Source of the DNA: Methanobacteriota archaeon
Lineage (GTDB): Archaea; Thermoplasmatota; Thermoplasmata; Methanomassiliicoccales; Methanomethylophilaceae
DNA: 64,000 nt
Assembly (NCBI GenBank): GCA_023402275.1
Contig: JAEXCH010000014.1
Span: 1 to 64,000, forward strand
Direction: 5' to 3'
Below, piece by piece: positions 35,579-44,130 of this stretch. Under the pieces are notes generated by a model. That model was not told the DNA's origin. It ran no database searches and worked only from the letters and a program-made list of their open reading frames with translations. Position 1 is the stretch's first letter, and each line of letters begins with the position of its first letter. The translations under genes were made by a program, and so were the position numbers.

Positions 35579-36162
35579 TGCATCATCTCGTATACTTTAT
35601 CCAGATTCTCACCTGTCTTGGTGGAAACAGGTATTATCGGTTTCTCAGGGTATTCGGACTTCAACCAATTTATGGCGGAATCCATCTTCTCCGGCGTGGA
35701 TAGATCGCTTTTATTGATAAGGATGAAATCAGCACCGAACATCTGTCTTTTGAAGAACTCCTCTTTCTTTTTGATAAGATCGTCGAACCTCTGTATGTCT
35801 GCTATTCCGATTATGAACATCTCATCGGGGTCTATCATCGAATAGTGGACCAGTTCCTTCACTTTGTGGGGAAGGGCCAATCCCGTCGGTTCTATTATTA
35901 TTATCTCCGGGTCGATGTCCTTCTTGATGTTCTTCAACGCGGATTGAAGGGTCCCGGAAAGTGAACAGCAAATACAACCATCGGGCAGTTCTATGGCATC
36001 ATAACCCTCTGCTTTCAAGGTTGCACCATCTACCCCTATCTCACCTGCTTCGTTAACCAGAATGGCTGTTTTAATACCTTTTTTACTGTACATCGAAGCT
36101 AGTTTCATCAAAAGCGTCGTCTTCCCACTTCCGAGGAACCCGCCTAGAATGTAAACATACAT
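35575..36162 (-). CDS. CobW/COG0523-type metallochaperone GTPase
   Basis: A 195-residue P-loop GTPase: Walker A GGFLGSGKTTLLMKL, the metal-binding CICC motif in PDGCICCSLSG, Walker B IIIEPTGLA and the guanine motif INKSD. It lacks the C-terminal domain of full-length CobW proteins. The family delivers zinc, cobalt or nickel to client enzymes. It is the first gene of the operon with the His-rich protein and RamA, so a client in the methanol methyltransferase system is likely. It is transcribed divergently from cbiA/cfbB. Confidence 0.88.
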   Translation of the reverse strand: MYVYILGGFLGSGKTTLLMKLASMYSKKGIKTAILVNEAGEIGVDGATLKAEGYDAIELPDGCICCSLSGTLQSALKNIKKDIDPEIIIIEPTGLALPHKVKELVHYSMIDPDEMFIIGIADIQRFDDLIKKKEEFFKRQMFGADFILINKSDLSTPEKMDSAINWLKSEYPEKPIIPVSTKTGENLDKVYEMMQ

Positions 36163-36236
36163 GTTCTAGGTAATCGTGTAGCAGGATATATTATTCTTTA
36201 CAATCCGCATTAAAAAATGAATCTTAAAATATCCAT

Positions 36237-36251
36237 TGGACAATATATCCA
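36237..36251. promoter_or_regulatory. TGGAT-N5-ATCCA operator, cbiA/cfbB copy
   Basis: TGGAC-AATAT-ATCCA differs from the shared palindrome at one base. It lies 3 bases upstream of the cbiA/cfbB ATG and after a TATA-like CTTAAAAT (36223-36230), the same order as at the mtaC and importer promoters. Confidence 0.5.
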
Positions 36252-36254
36252 TTC

Positions 36255-37616
36255 ATGAAGAAAGACATCCCCAGAGTGGTGATCGCAGGCACTCACAGCG
36301 GTGCAGGGAAATCAACGATAACAATGGGGTTGCTCCTTGCATTGAAGAAGAGAGGGTTGGACCCTCAATCGTTCAAGGCCGGACCGGATTATCTGGACCC
36401 TATGCATCATACACTGGTCCTCGGTAAGGAATGCAGGAATCTGGACACGTGGATGTTCCCAAAGGAGATAATGAATGAATTCGTGAACGGTGCAGAAGGA
36501 TCCGGGATATCCGTTGTGGAAGGTGTAATGGGGCTATACGACGGATTGGATGGGAAAAGCGAGGAAGGTTCCACTGCCCATCTCTCCAAGATGATCGATT
36601 CCCCTGTCATATTGGTCATCGATGCGAAATCGACAGCAAGGAGCGGAGGTGCGATAGCCCTTGGATTCTCAGAATATGATAAGGATACCAACATAGCGGG
36701 GATAATATTCAACAGAGTGGGAAGTCCGAACCATCTCAATATCCTAAAAAATTCCCTGAGAGGTGATATACCTTGCCTGGGCGGAGTGATGAGGAATGAT
36801 TGCATGGCATTGGAGAGCAGACATCTCGGCCTGGTCCCTGCAATGGAGGATTACGATCCGGAAAGGTATGAAAGGATAGCCGAACACGTCGAATCGTGTG
36901 TGGATATCGACAAGATAGTCGAGATCGCAAGAGACACCAAGCCCATAGAATATGATGAGGAGAAATTCAAGACCAGGGAGCAGTGTGTACGCATCGGGAT
37001 CGCAAAGGACCGTGCTTTCAATTTCTATTATATAAGCAACATCGAGGCCCTCGAGAGGGCCGGAGCAGAGATGGTCCCGTTCTCTCCGATAGATGATGAG
37101 TTCCCTGATGTCGACGGCCTTTACTTCGGAGGAGGATATCCCGAGATATTCTCTGCGGACCTTGAGAAGAATTCAAAGATGAGAGCCGCAATAAAAAAAG
37201 CATCCGAGGACGGTATGCCGATATACGCCGAGTGCGGCGGTCTGATGTATATGTCAAAGTATGTGAAGGACCTTGACGACAGAACATACGAGATGTGCGG
37301 TGTGTTCAACGCGGAATCAAGGATGAACAACAGCAAACGTACATTGGGTTATGTGGAGATGCAGGCCAACAAGGACAACGTTATCTGCGAGAAAGGGTGG
37401 ACCGTAAGAGGACACGAATTCCATTATTCTACGACATCACCTCTTGAAGAGGAAGAATATGCATTCGATCTGATAAGAGGTAAGGGAATAGTCCAGGGCA
37501 AGGACGGTCTGATCTCCGACAATACCCTTGCCGAATACACCCATATTCATTTCGCATCGAATCCCAAGATACCCGTAAGATTCGTTGACAACTGCCTTAG
37601 ATACTCGAAGCGATAA
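36255..37616 (+). CDS. cbiA/cfbB: cobyrinate / Ni-sirohydrochlorin a,c-diamide synthase
   Basis: ATP- and glutamine-dependent amidation of tetrapyrrole side chains. The 453-residue protein has an N-terminal P-loop dethiobiotin-synthetase-like domain (VVIAGTHSGAGKSTIT, FKAGPDYLDP) and a C-terminal class I glutamine amidotransferase domain (GGGYPEIF, nucleophile in YAECGGLMYM, late HIHFASNP). CbiA/CobB (cobalamin) and CfbB (coenzyme F430) are homologous and cannot be separated by motif here; both pathways would be relevant in this organism. The promoter carries the shared palindrome, favouring co-regulation with methanol genes. Confidence 0.9.
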   Translation: MKKDIPRVVIAGTHSGAGKSTITMGLLLALKKRGLDPQSFKAGPDYLDPMHHTLVLGKECRNLDTWMFPKEIMNEFVNGAEGSGISVVEGVMGLYDGLDGKSEEGSTAHLSKMIDSPVILVIDAKSTARSGGAIALGFSEYDKDTNIAGIIFNRVGSPNHLNILKNSLRGDIPCLGGVMRNDCMALESRHLGLVPAMEDYDPERYERIAEHVESCVDIDKIVEIARDTKPIEYDEEKFKTREQCVRIGIAKDRAFNFYYISNIEALERAGAEMVPFSPIDDEFPDVDGLYFGGGYPEIFSADLEKNSKMRAAIKKASEDGMPIYAECGGLMYMSKYVKDLDDRTYEMCGVFNAESRMNNSKRTLGYVEMQANKDNVICEKGWTVRGHEFHYSTTSPLEEEEYAFDLIRGKGIVQGKDGLISDNTLAEYTHIHFASNPKIPVRFVDNCLRYSKR

Positions 37617-37782
37617 GGCCCGATCTTTAATTTTTTTATTTTTTCCTATCCCGCTATTTATTGTTTATTATGTATTGTATAAATATAAGTGGATATGGAT
37701 TCTATGTACATTAGGTCTTGATGTTAGCAATAATATCAATTGTTACATTAGTATTTATAATGTCTGTTATTCTTTATATTAG

Positions 37783-37797
37783 TGGATATAACATCCA
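37783..37797. promoter_or_regulatory. TGGAT-N5-ATCCA operator, mtaC1 promoter
   Basis: TGGAT-ATAAC-ATCCA, perfect arms, directly after the TATA element TCTTTATATT (37771-37780). About 90 bases of leader follow before mtaC, with an imperfect hairpin around CGGGCATTCCG and a strong AAGGAGG ribosome binding site. Confidence 0.65.
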
Positions 37798-37886
37798 TCC
37801 TTGATACAGGTTATATAGTCTGCAACGGCTAACAAATATTGGTGTGAGTCGGGCATTCCGGCTAGCACGATAAGGAGGAAAAAACA

Positions 37887-38669
37887 ATGGTTAGTCATAA
37901 AGGAGTAGATTACGCAAAGATCCTCAAAAGATACGATATTGAGGCTCAAAACGAAACCTCTCCGGAAGCTATCGCAGCAAAGATGCTTCCCACGGACCCG
38001 GTGCTCAAGGGCGTAGCGGAGACAGTCGTTTGGATGAAATTCAAGGACGTAGGACCCGCTGTGACCGAGGCACTGAAGACCAAAGCGCCCCTTTCCATCA
38101 TCAACGATGGACTTGTGGCCGGAATGGAAGTAGTAGCAAAACTGTATGCAGACCACATCTATTATCTCCCCGAGATCATGATGGCAGCAAAGACAATGGA
38201 GATCGGAATAGCGATCGCCGAGAAACAGATCCCTGGAGGAAGGGAGACCAAAGGTGTTGTCGTCATGCATGCTGCTGAGGGAGACCCGCACGACATCGGA
38301 AAGAACATTGCAGCTGTTATGCTCAGGTCGTCAGGATATTCCATAATCGACATGGGTAAGGACGTTGCAGTTGATGATGTGGTAGCAGAGGTTGTGAAAT
38401 CCAAGCCCATGCTTGTGACCGGAACCGCACTGATGACAACCACAATGACAGCATTCCCAAGGGCGGCAGAGAAACTTGTCGGAAAGGGTATCTCGATACC
38501 ATTCATGGCAGCCGGTGGTGCAGTTAACAGGGACTTCGCCGAGTCATTCGACCTCGGAATATACTCTGAGAAGGCACCGCAGACACCGCCTATCGCTGAC
38601 AAGATAAAGGCCGGATACGACTGGAGAAAGGTCAGAGAGAACTGGGAAGACATTGTAGGAGGTGTGTGA
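37887..38669 (+). CDS. mtaC: methanol-specific corrinoid protein, copy 1
   Basis: Carries the corrinoid that accepts the methyl group from methanol bound by MtaB. The 260-residue protein has an N-terminal four-helix cap (to about residue 115), then a B12-binding Rossmann domain with GDPHDIGKN (DxHxxG, the lower axial His near residue 134), VTGTALMTTTM and the GG loop AAGGAVNRDFA. The length is typical of MtaC. AAGGAGG precedes the ATG. One base separates its stop from the mtaB start. Its cobalt would need RamA for reductive activation. Confidence 0.95.
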   Translation: MVSHKGVDYAKILKRYDIEAQNETSPEAIAAKMLPTDPVLKGVAETVVWMKFKDVGPAVTEALKTKAPLSIINDGLVAGMEVVAKLYADHIYYLPEIMMAAKTMEIGIAIAEKQIPGGRETKGVVVMHAAEGDPHDIGKNIAAVMLRSSGYSIIDMGKDVAVDDVVAEVVKSKPMLVTGTALMTTTMTAFPRAAEKLVGKGISIPFMAAGGAVNRDFAESFDLGIYSEKAPQTPPIADKIKAGYDWRKVRENWEDIVGGV

Positions 38670-38670
38670 G

Positions 38671-40071
38671 ATGGCAGCAACAAGATACACAAAGATGGCA
38701 TATGCCAACGCGGATGATATGGTCTTCGGAACATCAAAATCCCCTGTATCGTATGGGTTCGGCATAAAGGTAGGAGCCGGGAGGGTCATACCGGAACTCA
38801 ACTACGCACCAAGGCCCGGATCGGAAAAGGATGCGGCCAAACTCAGAAAGGAGTATGTTGACTACATCTCAAAGGATGTTCTCAACAGAGCTGTGACACT
38901 CGGATTCCCGGATGTACAGCTTGAGACGGAATGGGTATCGCAGATGGGTAACCCGAAGATGTCGATAGGCGTCGTCGAGGGACAGAAGGAGATCTGTGAG
39001 AAATTCAACAACGAGTACGGAATAAACTGTGCAGTAAGGCACACCATACCCGACCAGCGTGAGGCAGAGGAAGGTCTTCGCTTGGGTATGAAGGGACACC
39101 ATGCATATCCGGAAGCACTCTTCAAGTGCGCCGAGATCGCATGTGAGAACGGAGCCGATGTTCTTTCTTGTGAGACCATGGGTGGAAAAGAACTCGCTGA
39201 CTACGCAGTCACGAACGGGGACATAACCGCATTCCTTTACGGAGTGGGATACCTCGGATCGGTCGACATGGAGTATGTCTGGTCAGAGTTCGTGAACATC
39301 GCAAAGAAGAACAAGGCAGTGGCCGGTGGAGACACCAACTGTTCAGGTGCGAACGTGTCGATGTTCATGGCAGGAGGTCTGCTTGACCAGGATGTCCAAA
39401 AGACATTCTCTGCAGTGACAAGGGCAATATCCGCAGCAAGGACAATGGTCGCAATGGAATGCGGTGCCGCAGGACCTGACAAGGACTGCGGTTACGAGGG
39501 ACCGATAATAAAGTCCATCACCGGAAAGCCTGCGGCCCAGGAGGGAAAGAACTGTCAGTGTGCACACGCTGATCTTCAGGGAAACCTGATGGCACAGGTC
39601 TGTGACCTCTGGTCCAACGAATCCGTCGAGTACCACCCTGAATTCGGTGGGACATCCGTCCAGTGTTGGTTGGGATCACTCGGATACGAAGTATCCTTGA
39701 TGAATACGGCCATCGCAACCGGCAACGAGAAGGTATTGAGGGATCTCTACATGATCTCAGACCGCGCAAGAGGACCCGAGGGATACATCCTCGCTTACGA
39801 CAACGCGTACAAGATCGGAGAGGCCATAGCGAAGGAAGGCAACAACATCTACCTCCGTTCGAAGGCAGCAGGTCTCACAGCAGCAAAGCTCGTGAAGTCC
39901 GGATTCGACTCAAAGGAACTTGCACTCACAACAAAGCAGAAGGAAGTTCTCGACGCTATCATAAAGGAGCTCGAGGCACTGCCGGACGACGAGGCCAAGT
40001 TCGTAGAGTACTGCGACAAGAAGTACACCGAACTCGTTCCGAACTACACTAAGAAGAACTACGGATTGTAA
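38671..40071 (+). CDS. mtaB: methanol:corrinoid methyltransferase, copy 1
   Basis: Zinc enzyme that activates methanol and methylates MtaC. The 466-residue protein has the three expected zinc ligands: Glu in SCETMGGKEL (about residue 168), Cys in GGDTNCSGANVSMFMAGG (about 223) and Cys in GPDKDCGYEGP (about 272). Start chosen at ATG 38671 after GGAGGTG; an upstream in-frame GTG inside mtaC is unlikely. Strongly similar to copy 2 throughout. A T-rich tail after the stop (about 40110) suits U-tract termination. Confidence 0.96.
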   Translation: MAATRYTKMAYANADDMVFGTSKSPVSYGFGIKVGAGRVIPELNYAPRPGSEKDAAKLRKEYVDYISKDVLNRAVTLGFPDVQLETEWVSQMGNPKMSIGVVEGQKEICEKFNNEYGINCAVRHTIPDQREAEEGLRLGMKGHHAYPEALFKCAEIACENGADVLSCETMGGKELADYAVTNGDITAFLYGVGYLGSVDMEYVWSEFVNIAKKNKAVAGGDTNCSGANVSMFMAGGLLDQDVQKTFSAVTRAISAARTMVAMECGAAGPDKDCGYEGPIIKSITGKPAAQEGKNCQCAHADLQGNLMAQVCDLWSNESVEYHPEFGGTSVQCWLGSLGYEVSLMNTAIATGNEKVLRDLYMISDRARGPEGYILAYDNAYKIGEAIAKEGNNIYLRSKAAGLTAAKLVKSGFDSKELALTTKQKEVLDAIIKELEALPDDEAKFVEYCDKKYTELVPNYTKKNYGL

Positions 40072-40385
40072 GTCCGCATGCTCTTTGGATGAGTTAAAAC
40101 CACTTTCTATAATCTTTTATTTTTCTATTCTTCTTAAATTGATGTATGTATTCATTAAATGATCAAACATAATTTTATCATTCATGGTTAAATAAGTTGG
40201 ATGTCACATCGAATATGATATCGTTACAGCTAAATACAAAAATATGTAAATTCGAATAGTTGGATGAATAATTGGTGGTTTTTTCTTTATAAATGTGTTT
40301 TATTTTTTATTTTTTTAAATATTTTCATAATTTTATTGACAAATCAATATTCTGGAACATACATAATTATGTATATAATGCCAAT

Positions 40386-40400
40386 TGGATGTATTATCCA
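40386..40400. promoter_or_regulatory. TGGAT-N5-ATCCA operator, mtaC2 promoter
   Basis: TGGAT-GTATT-ATCCA, perfect arms, 5 bases after the TATA element GTATATAAT, the same geometry as at mtaC1. Confidence 0.65.
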
Positions 40401-40423
40401 TCTAGCCTTATTTAATTGTTTTT

Positions 40424-40475
40424 ATGGATGTATCTTTCATCCATCAAACTAACTAAATAGGATATGTAAAATCCA
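40424..40475. promoter_or_regulatory. accessory inverted repeats in the mtaC2 leader
   Basis: ATGGATG (40424-40430) with CATCCAT (40438-40444) is a perfect 7-base inverted pair with a 7-base spacer; AGGAT (40459-40463) with ATCCA (40471-40475) is a weaker one with N7. Both use the same half-site as the main operator but with a different spacing. Confidence 0.45.
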
Positions 40476-40513
40476 TAAAATACGGTTTTTAACCGAGATA
40501 AGGAGAAGGAAAT

Positions 40514-41299
40514 ATGTTGACAAAACCAGCGAATGCTGATTTTTCTGTCGTAATAAAAAGATACGACATCGATCAGCAAGTGGTTGCTACCCCTGAAGAG
40601 ATGGCAAAGAAGATGTTGCCTACCGATGAGGTCTTCAGAAAAGTAGCGGAAGAGGTCTTGTACATGAGGTTCAAGACAGTCGGACCAGTCGTTATGGACG
40701 CCCTGAAACAGAGAGACCCCCTTGATGTCATCAACAATGGTCTGGTGGCAGGCATGGAAGTAGTGGCCAAATTGTACGCAGAGCATGTGTACTATCTCCC
40801 CGAGATCATGATGGCCGCTAAGACAATGGAGATCGGAATCGCCATTGCAGAGAAACAGGTCCCCGGTGGAAGAGACATCAAAGGTACCGTTATCATGCAT
40901 GCAGCGGAAGGAGATCCCCATGATATCGGAAAGAACATCGCAGCCGTGATGATGAAATCATCCGGATACGATGTGATCGATATGGGAAGGGACGTCCCTA
41001 TTGTGGATGTCGTTGAGAAGACAAAGGAAGTGAGACCATTGTTCGTCAGCGGAACAGCACTCATGACCACAACAATGACCGCATTCCCCGCAGAGTCCAA
41101 ATTGTTCATAGAGAACGGGTTGGACATACCGATAATGGGATGTGGCGGTGCAGTGAACAGGGACTTCGCGAACTCATACGATCTCGGAATATATTCTGAA
41201 AAGGCTCCCCAGACACCCTTGATAGCTGACAAGCTCAGACAGGGATATGACTGGAAGAGAGTAAGGGAAGAATGGGATGACATAGTAGGGGGCAAGTAA
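40514..41299 (+). CDS. mtaC: methanol-specific corrinoid protein, copy 2
   Basis: Second MtaC, 261 residues, with the same helical cap and B12-binding domain: GDPHDIGKN, VSGTALMTTTM, GCGGAVNRDFA. The N-terminal 70 residues are the part that differs most from copy 1, as expected if each MtaC pairs with its own MtaB. The ATG follows AAGGAGAAGG. The intergenic distance to mtaB is a single base. Confidence 0.95.
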   Translation: MLTKPANADFSVVIKRYDIDQQVVATPEEMAKKMLPTDEVFRKVAEEVLYMRFKTVGPVVMDALKQRDPLDVINNGLVAGMEVVAKLYAEHVYYLPEIMMAAKTMEIGIAIAEKQVPGGRDIKGTVIMHAAEGDPHDIGKNIAAVMMKSSGYDVIDMGRDVPIVDVVEKTKEVRPLFVSGTALMTTTMTAFPAESKLFIENGLDIPIMGCGGAVNRDFANSYDLGIYSEKAPQTPLIADKLRQGYDWKRVREEWDDIVGGK

Positions 41300-41300
41300 T

Positions 41301-42698
41301 TTGGCAGTCACAAGATACACAAAGATGACCTATGACAGTGCCGATGATATGATCTTCGGTCACGCAAAACACCCCGTGTCATACGGATTCGGACTCAAGA
41401 TCGGGGCCGGAAAGGTCATACCTGAGATCAACTACGCACCCAGGCCCGGAACCGAGAAGGATCCGGAAAAACTCAGAAAGGAGTATGTCGATTACATTTC
41501 AAAGGACATTCTGAACAGAGCTGTCACAGTTGGTTTCCCGGATGTTCAGCTTGAGACCGAGTGGGTCTCTCAGATGAACCAGGAGAAACTTGCAGGGCCC
41601 GTTGTCGCAGGTCAAAAAGAGATCTGTGAGAAGTATCACGAGGAATACGGATTGAACTGTGCAGTAAGGCACACCATACCCGACCAGCGTGAGGCAGATG
41701 AGGGACTTCGCCCAGGAATGGGCGGACACCGTGCATACCCTGAGAAACTCTTCGAATGTGCAGAGTTCGCATGCGAGAACGGAGCAGACAATCTCTCATG
41801 TGAGACTGTCGGCGGAAAAGAACTTGCTGACTACTCAGTTACGAACGGTGACATCATAGGTTTCCTCTTTGGTGTAGGATACCTTGGATCAATAGATATG
41901 ACATATGTCTGGCAGGAATTCACCAACATAGCAAAGAAACACAAGTCCGTAGCAGGCGGAGATACCAACTGTTCCGGAGCAAATGTTTCAATGTTCATGG
42001 CAGGAGGATACTTGGATAATGATGTCCAGAAGACATTCTCTGCAGTAACAAGATGTATATCTGCGGCAAGGACACTTGCAGCATGGGAATCCGGAGCTGT
42101 GGGACCAGATAAGGACTGCGGTTACGAAGGCCCGATAGTCAAGTCGATAGCAGGAAAGCCGACCGCACAGGAAGGAAAGAACTGTCAGTGCGCACACTGT
42201 GATCTCCAGGGTAACCTGATGGCACAGGTCTGTGACCTTTGGTCCAACGAGTCCGTCGAGTACCACCCCGAATTCGGAGGATCCTCCGTTCAGTGCTGGT
42301 TCGGATCGATCGGATACGAGGCAGCACTCATGAACACAGCCATCCAGATGGACCAGGCAAAGACCATGAGGGACCTGTACATGTACGCTGACAGGTACAG
42401 AGGACCTGAGGCATACGTACTCGCATACGACCATGCATACGAAGTAGGAAAGGCCATCGCGGAGCACGGCAACGATCTGTACCTCCGTGCAAAAGCAGCC
42501 GGTCTGACCGGAGCGAAGATCATCCTCAACGGATACGAGAAAAAGGAACTCGGGCTCACCAATAAGCAGCTCGAAACACTCAACGATATAATCAAGAAAT
42601 TCGAGGCACTGCCCGAAGAAGAGAGTAAGTTCCTTGAGTACTGCACCAAAGAATTCAAGGATGTTCCTAACTTCAACTTGAAGAACTACGACCTTTAA
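41301..42698 (+). CDS. mtaB: methanol:corrinoid methyltransferase, copy 2 (TTG start)
   Basis: Second MtaB, 465 residues, zinc ligands conserved (SCETVGGKEL, GGDTNCSGANVSMFMAGG, GPDKDCGYEGP). Translation begins at TTG, giving (M)AVTRYTKMTYDSADDM, collinear with copy 1; no ATG is available nearby. The TTG start one base after the mtaC stop suggests coupled and perhaps reduced translation relative to MtaC. A T-rich stretch (CTTTCTTTTTATTG) follows the stop. Confidence 0.95.
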   Translation: MAVTRYTKMTYDSADDMIFGHAKHPVSYGFGLKIGAGKVIPEINYAPRPGTEKDPEKLRKEYVDYISKDILNRAVTVGFPDVQLETEWVSQMNQEKLAGPVVAGQKEICEKYHEEYGLNCAVRHTIPDQREADEGLRPGMGGHRAYPEKLFECAEFACENGADNLSCETVGGKELADYSVTNGDIIGFLFGVGYLGSIDMTYVWQEFTNIAKKHKSVAGGDTNCSGANVSMFMAGGYLDNDVQKTFSAVTRCISAARTLAAWESGAVGPDKDCGYEGPIVKSIAGKPTAQEGKNCQCAHCDLQGNLMAQVCDLWSNESVEYHPEFGGSSVQCWFGSIGYEAALMNTAIQMDQAKTMRDLYMYADRYRGPEAYVLAYDHAYEVGKAIAEHGNDLYLRAKAAGLTGAKIILNGYEKKELGLTNKQLETLNDIIKKFEALPEEESKFLEYCTKEFKDVPNFNLKNYDL

Positions 42699-42802
42699 GA
42701 TCGTAGTCAAACCACTTCAAACCACTTTCTTTTTATTGATATTTTCATAAGATCCCGATCATAATAAAGAATGATCAGGATAAAAAAGATAAAATGTTTT
42801 TT

Positions 42803-44023
42803 TCAGCTTATTGCAGCATTATCCTTCTTCGATCCCGCTCTAAGGAGCAATATGCAGATCAATGATGCTATGCACGTTACGGCACAGATCATGAATGCTG
42901 TTGTATAATCTCCATCGGTAGAAAGGGCATTCGATATAAACGGGAATATAAGTGCAGCAGCCCCGAATCCCAGCATGACGAATCCATAATTGCTGCCCAT
43001 GTTCTTGGTCCCGAAGTGGTCGGAAGTGACCGTTGCATATATCCCTGCAGCGCCTCCGAATGCGAATGCGATCATCGCAAGACAGACCATGAACATCAAT
43101 CCTTCCGCGAATATCACAAGGACCACTCCGAGCAGAGTCAGTCCGATGATCAGGAACAATGCGACCATTCTACCTATGTGGTCGGACATCCATGTTATCG
43201 CCAACCTTCCTGATGCGCTGCATATTCCTGTGATCATGACCCCCATGACAGCCAAGGATTCGGTCAATCCCCTGTCCATACCAAGACTCATGAACAATGG
43301 GTTCAGTATGAAGTAGGCGGGAAGTACGAAGAACAATGACAATGTGATGAGATAGAACGCTTTGGTCCTCAACATCTCTTTGGGTGTGTATTGCTTCTGA
43401 GTGTTGGCTGAGTTTACTCCCGGCTTCGGAACGTAGTTCTCCGGAGGATTTGTGATCATGAATGCACAGATGGTACAGATTATCAGGAAAGCAATACCAA
43501 ATACCTGGAATGTGGACGGAACTCCTACATTAGCAAGCAGATAGTTCGCAAGAGGTGCGAATATGACCAATGAGAAACCGAATGCACCGACCATTATCCC
43601 TGTGGCGAATCCTCTCTTATCGAAGAACCATTTCTGAATTGGGGATACTGTGCATGTGTATACTGTTCCGACACCGAATCCCCCGATTATCCCGTATGTT
43701 ACGTATATAAGGTAAGGGTCCGAGGCTGTGACGAAAGATGAGGCTAATATGCCCAAGGACATCATGATGCTTCCTGCGATGCATGTCTTCTTCGGACCGA
43801 TGATATCCATTATGCGTCCGCATACAAGTATGCCGGCTACGAATGCGACAAGCATGAATGATGATGTCAGTGCCGATGCACTTGCATCCCAGCTAAGATG
43901 ATCCGCAACGGGCTGTTTGAATACGCTCCACATATAGATTATGCCTGCGCAGAATTGTATTATCACGCCTGCGATCAGTATCCTATATCGTTCTCTGTTC
44001 GTGTGTTCGTTCTTTTCAGACAT
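42803..44023 (-). CDS. MFS transporter, oxalate/formate antiporter (OFA) family
   Basis: A 406-residue permease with 12 predicted membrane segments. The OFA pattern is visible in CAGIIYMWSVFKQPVADHL, GGFGVGTVYTCTVSPIQKWF and DKRGFATGIMVGAFG. Family members exchange small carboxylates; formate, oxalate or another monocarboxylate is possible. It lies convergent to mtaCB2, with its own promoter and palindrome at 44068. A physiological link to methylotrophy is only positional. Confidence 0.88.
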   Translation of the reverse strand: MSEKNEHTNRERYRILIAGVIIQFCAGIIYMWSVFKQPVADHLSWDASASALTSSFMLVAFVAGILVCGRIMDIIGPKKTCIAGSIMMSLGILASSFVTASDPYLIYVTYGIIGGFGVGTVYTCTVSPIQKWFFDKRGFATGIMVGAFGFSLVIFAPLANYLLANVGVPSTFQVFGIAFLIICTICAFMITNPPENYVPKPGVNSANTQKQYTPKEMLRTKAFYLITLSLFFVLPAYFILNPLFMSLGMDRGLTESLAVMGVMITGICSASGRLAITWMSDHIGRMVALFLIIGLTLLGVVLVIFAEGLMFMVCLAMIAFAFGGAAGIYATVTSDHFGTKNMGSNYGFVMLGFGAAALIFPFISNALSTDGDYTTAFMICAVTCIASLICILLLRAGSKKDNAAIS

Positions 44024-44067
44024 GGTATCATCTTTGGATCGATGATGCCGGTTCTCTATTTGAATAT

Positions 44068-44085
44068 TTGTACATCAATGTACAA
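44068..44085. promoter_or_regulatory. palindrome upstream of MFS carrier gene
   Basis: TTGTACAT and ATGTACAA are perfect 8-base arms around CA. It overlaps the end of an AT-rich TATA-like TATTTTATT on the minus strand, 45 bases upstream of the start codon, which suits a repressor site. It is different in sequence from the methanol-cluster palindrome. Confidence 0.5.
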
Positions 44086-44130
44086 TAAAATACATTATTG
44101 GTTATAAAAAAAATAAATGGTTTAAAAGGT

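Larger units (their letters stand above)
40072..40513. other. long AT-rich promoter/leader region of mtaCB2
   Basis: A 440-base very AT-rich stretch with no gene. It contains at least three TGGAT/ATCCA inverted pairs, further single TTGGATG half-sites (40196-40213, 40259-40275), a TATA element GTATATAAT near 40371-40380, and a small hairpin CGGTT-TTT-AACCG (40483-40495) just before the AAGGAGAAGG ribosome binding site. The length and site number suggest heavier regulation than at mtaCB1. Confidence 0.6.

Noticed and set aside
35057..35845. Open frame on the plus strand opposite the His-rich and CobW genes
   Set aside because: Reverse complement of repeated CAC/CAT/GAT codons; the minus-strand genes have clear motifs and overlapping start/stop coupling.
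38662..38670. GTG start for mtaB copy 1 inside mtaC
   Set aside because: The ATG at 38671 has a proper GGAGGTG site and matches the N-terminus of copy 2.
37887..42698. Pyrrolysine (in-frame TAG) in the methyltransferases
   Set aside because: Both MtaB proteins are full length without internal TAG, as expected for methanol enzymes; no methylamine methyltransferase gene was seen in the window.
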